Below are positions 63,494 through 64,000 of a DNA stretch of 64,000 nt, in pieces. The stretch covers positions 1 through 64,000 of the forward strand of contig CAZBWH010000001.1 in assembly GCA_964495595.1 (NCBI GenBank). The letters run 5' to 3'. The DNA is from CALMFQ01 sp964495595. Lineage in GTDB: Bacteria > Pseudomonadota > Gammaproteobacteria > Burkholderiales > SCOH01. Under the pieces are notes generated by a model. It was not told where the DNA came from and ran no database searches. It was given only the letters and a program-made list of their open reading frames with translations. Both the position numbers and the translations under genes were made by a program. The first letter of the stretch is position 1. Every line of letters starts with the position of its first letter.

Positions 63494-64000
63494 ACACCCC
63501 CGATGCGCCCCGCCGTGCCTTGCTTAAAGCCGCAGCGGCATCGTTGCTGCTCAGCGTCTGCCGGGTGGGACTGGCCGCTGGACAGCCGTCGGTCATCGCC
63601 GTGCGTGTCTGGCCCTCGACCGACTACACCCGGGTCACGCTTGAGTCCAGCGAACCGCTGACCTTCAAAACCCTGATGATCCGCAACCCTGACCGGCTGG
63701 TAGTCGATCTGGAAGGCGTCGAGCTGAACAAGGCGCTGGAAAGCCTGGCCGGCAAAGTCGACGCCGACGACCCATTCATCAGCCAGTTGCGCGCCGGGCG
63801 CAACAAGCCGGGAACGGTAAGGCTGGTGCTTGATCTCAAGGCCACCGCCAAGCCGCAGGTGTTTTCGATTCCGCCGGCCGGCGACTACCAGCACCGGCTG
63901 GTGATTGACCTGTATTCGCCCAACAGCGCCCCCCTGTTCAATCTGGATCAGTCCAGCCCGATCGATGGCAACAGTGTCGGCGAGCTGAACAAACCCGACC
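63454..64000 (+). CDS. amiC: N-acetylmuramoyl-L-alanine amidase AmiC, 5' part
   Basis: The first 182 residues run off the window. A twin-arginine-type leader is present (PRRALLKAAAASLLLSVCRVGLAAG), as in E. coli AmiC. It is followed by the septum-targeting AMIN domain (~45-150: IAVRVWPSTDYTRVTLESSE, PDRLVVDLEGVELNKAL, VRLVLDLK). The zinc amidase domain is beyond the edge. It splits septal peptidoglycan during cell separation. The start ATG at 63454 overlaps tsaE by 40 bp. Confidence 0.9.
   Translation, partial: MFDESDKTTPRTLNTPDAPRRALLKAAAASLLLSVCRVGLAAGQPSVIAVRVWPSTDYTRVTLESSEPLTFKTLMIRNPDRLVVDLEGVELNKALESLAGKVDADDPFISQLRAGRNKPGTVRLVLDLKATAKPQVFSIPPAGDYQHRLVIDLYSPNSAPLFNLDQSSPIDGNSVGELNKPD

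Overview
The window is GC-rich bacterial chromosome from a betaproteobacterium, most likely of the order Neisseriales (Chromobacteriaceae/Neisseriaceae-type). I infer this from the gene order htpX-rsmB-DUF4390-ntrY-ntrX-trkA-trkH, 6S RNA between zapA and the 5-formyl-THF cyclo-ligase gene, and the protein families themselves. I do not assign a genus.

Layout. (1) 1-4.75 kb is an accessory patch. It holds an IS256-type transposase scrap, rearranged prophage gene fragments, an intact AbiE toxin-antitoxin pair, a tRNA-like/attachment-like scar with terminator and direct repeats, six dyad boxes that look like plasmid iterons, and the 3' part of a plasmid-type RepA helicase. (2) 4.75-13.4 kb (minus strand) is a tightly overlapping signalling operon: TonB-dependent receptor, YfiR-like periplasmic protein, large hybrid histidine kinase, and a REC-REC-GGDEF-EAL output protein. 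It looks like an outer-membrane-to-c-di-GMP relay. (3) 13.6-17.6 kb carries a glutaredoxin/DsbD-like fusion, an MBL-fold hydrolase and a PHA synthase. (4) 17.7-26.7 kb (minus) is the core rsmB-ntrYX-trkAH block with htpX. (5) 27.0-38.95 kb (plus) is a nine-gene lipopolysaccharide operon: msbA, five glycosyltransferases, O-antigen ligase and two acyltransferase-SGNH proteins. A run of 12 C lies at the ligase/glycosyltransferase junction and could slip. (6) 39-47 kb is mixed housekeeping: transglutaminase-like protein, glycine-zipper protein, TSUP permease, 5-FCL, 6S RNA, zapA and a ZapB-like gene, then divergent glpK/glpR and a lipoprotein. (7) 47.2-52.1 kb is an envelope-stress-like cassette: SPFH-SHOCT, DUF4178, a tiny membrane protein, DUF350 and a membrane-embedded spermidine-synthase homologue. 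(8) 52.2-53.2 kb is a second accessory patch upstream of dusA. It has an AT-rich integron gene cassette bounded by two attC-like sites, an IS3 orfA scrap and a beheaded dusA-type integrase. (9) 53.2-64 kb holds dusA, gamma-carbonic anhydrase, a secreted lipase, two orphan solute-binding proteins, purB, a lipoprotein, murI, queG, tsaE and the start of a Tat-exported amidase.

Two intergenic repeat families recur. One is a dimeric, GC-rich REP-like element at about 14.73, 26.89, 50.54, 54.22 and 57.93 kb. The other is a 65-98 bp inverted-repeat element at 26.8 and 38.9 kb, with a half copy at 4.73 kb exactly where the plasmid-like patch meets core DNA. All assignments come from reading motifs and remembered family features; no database search was run.
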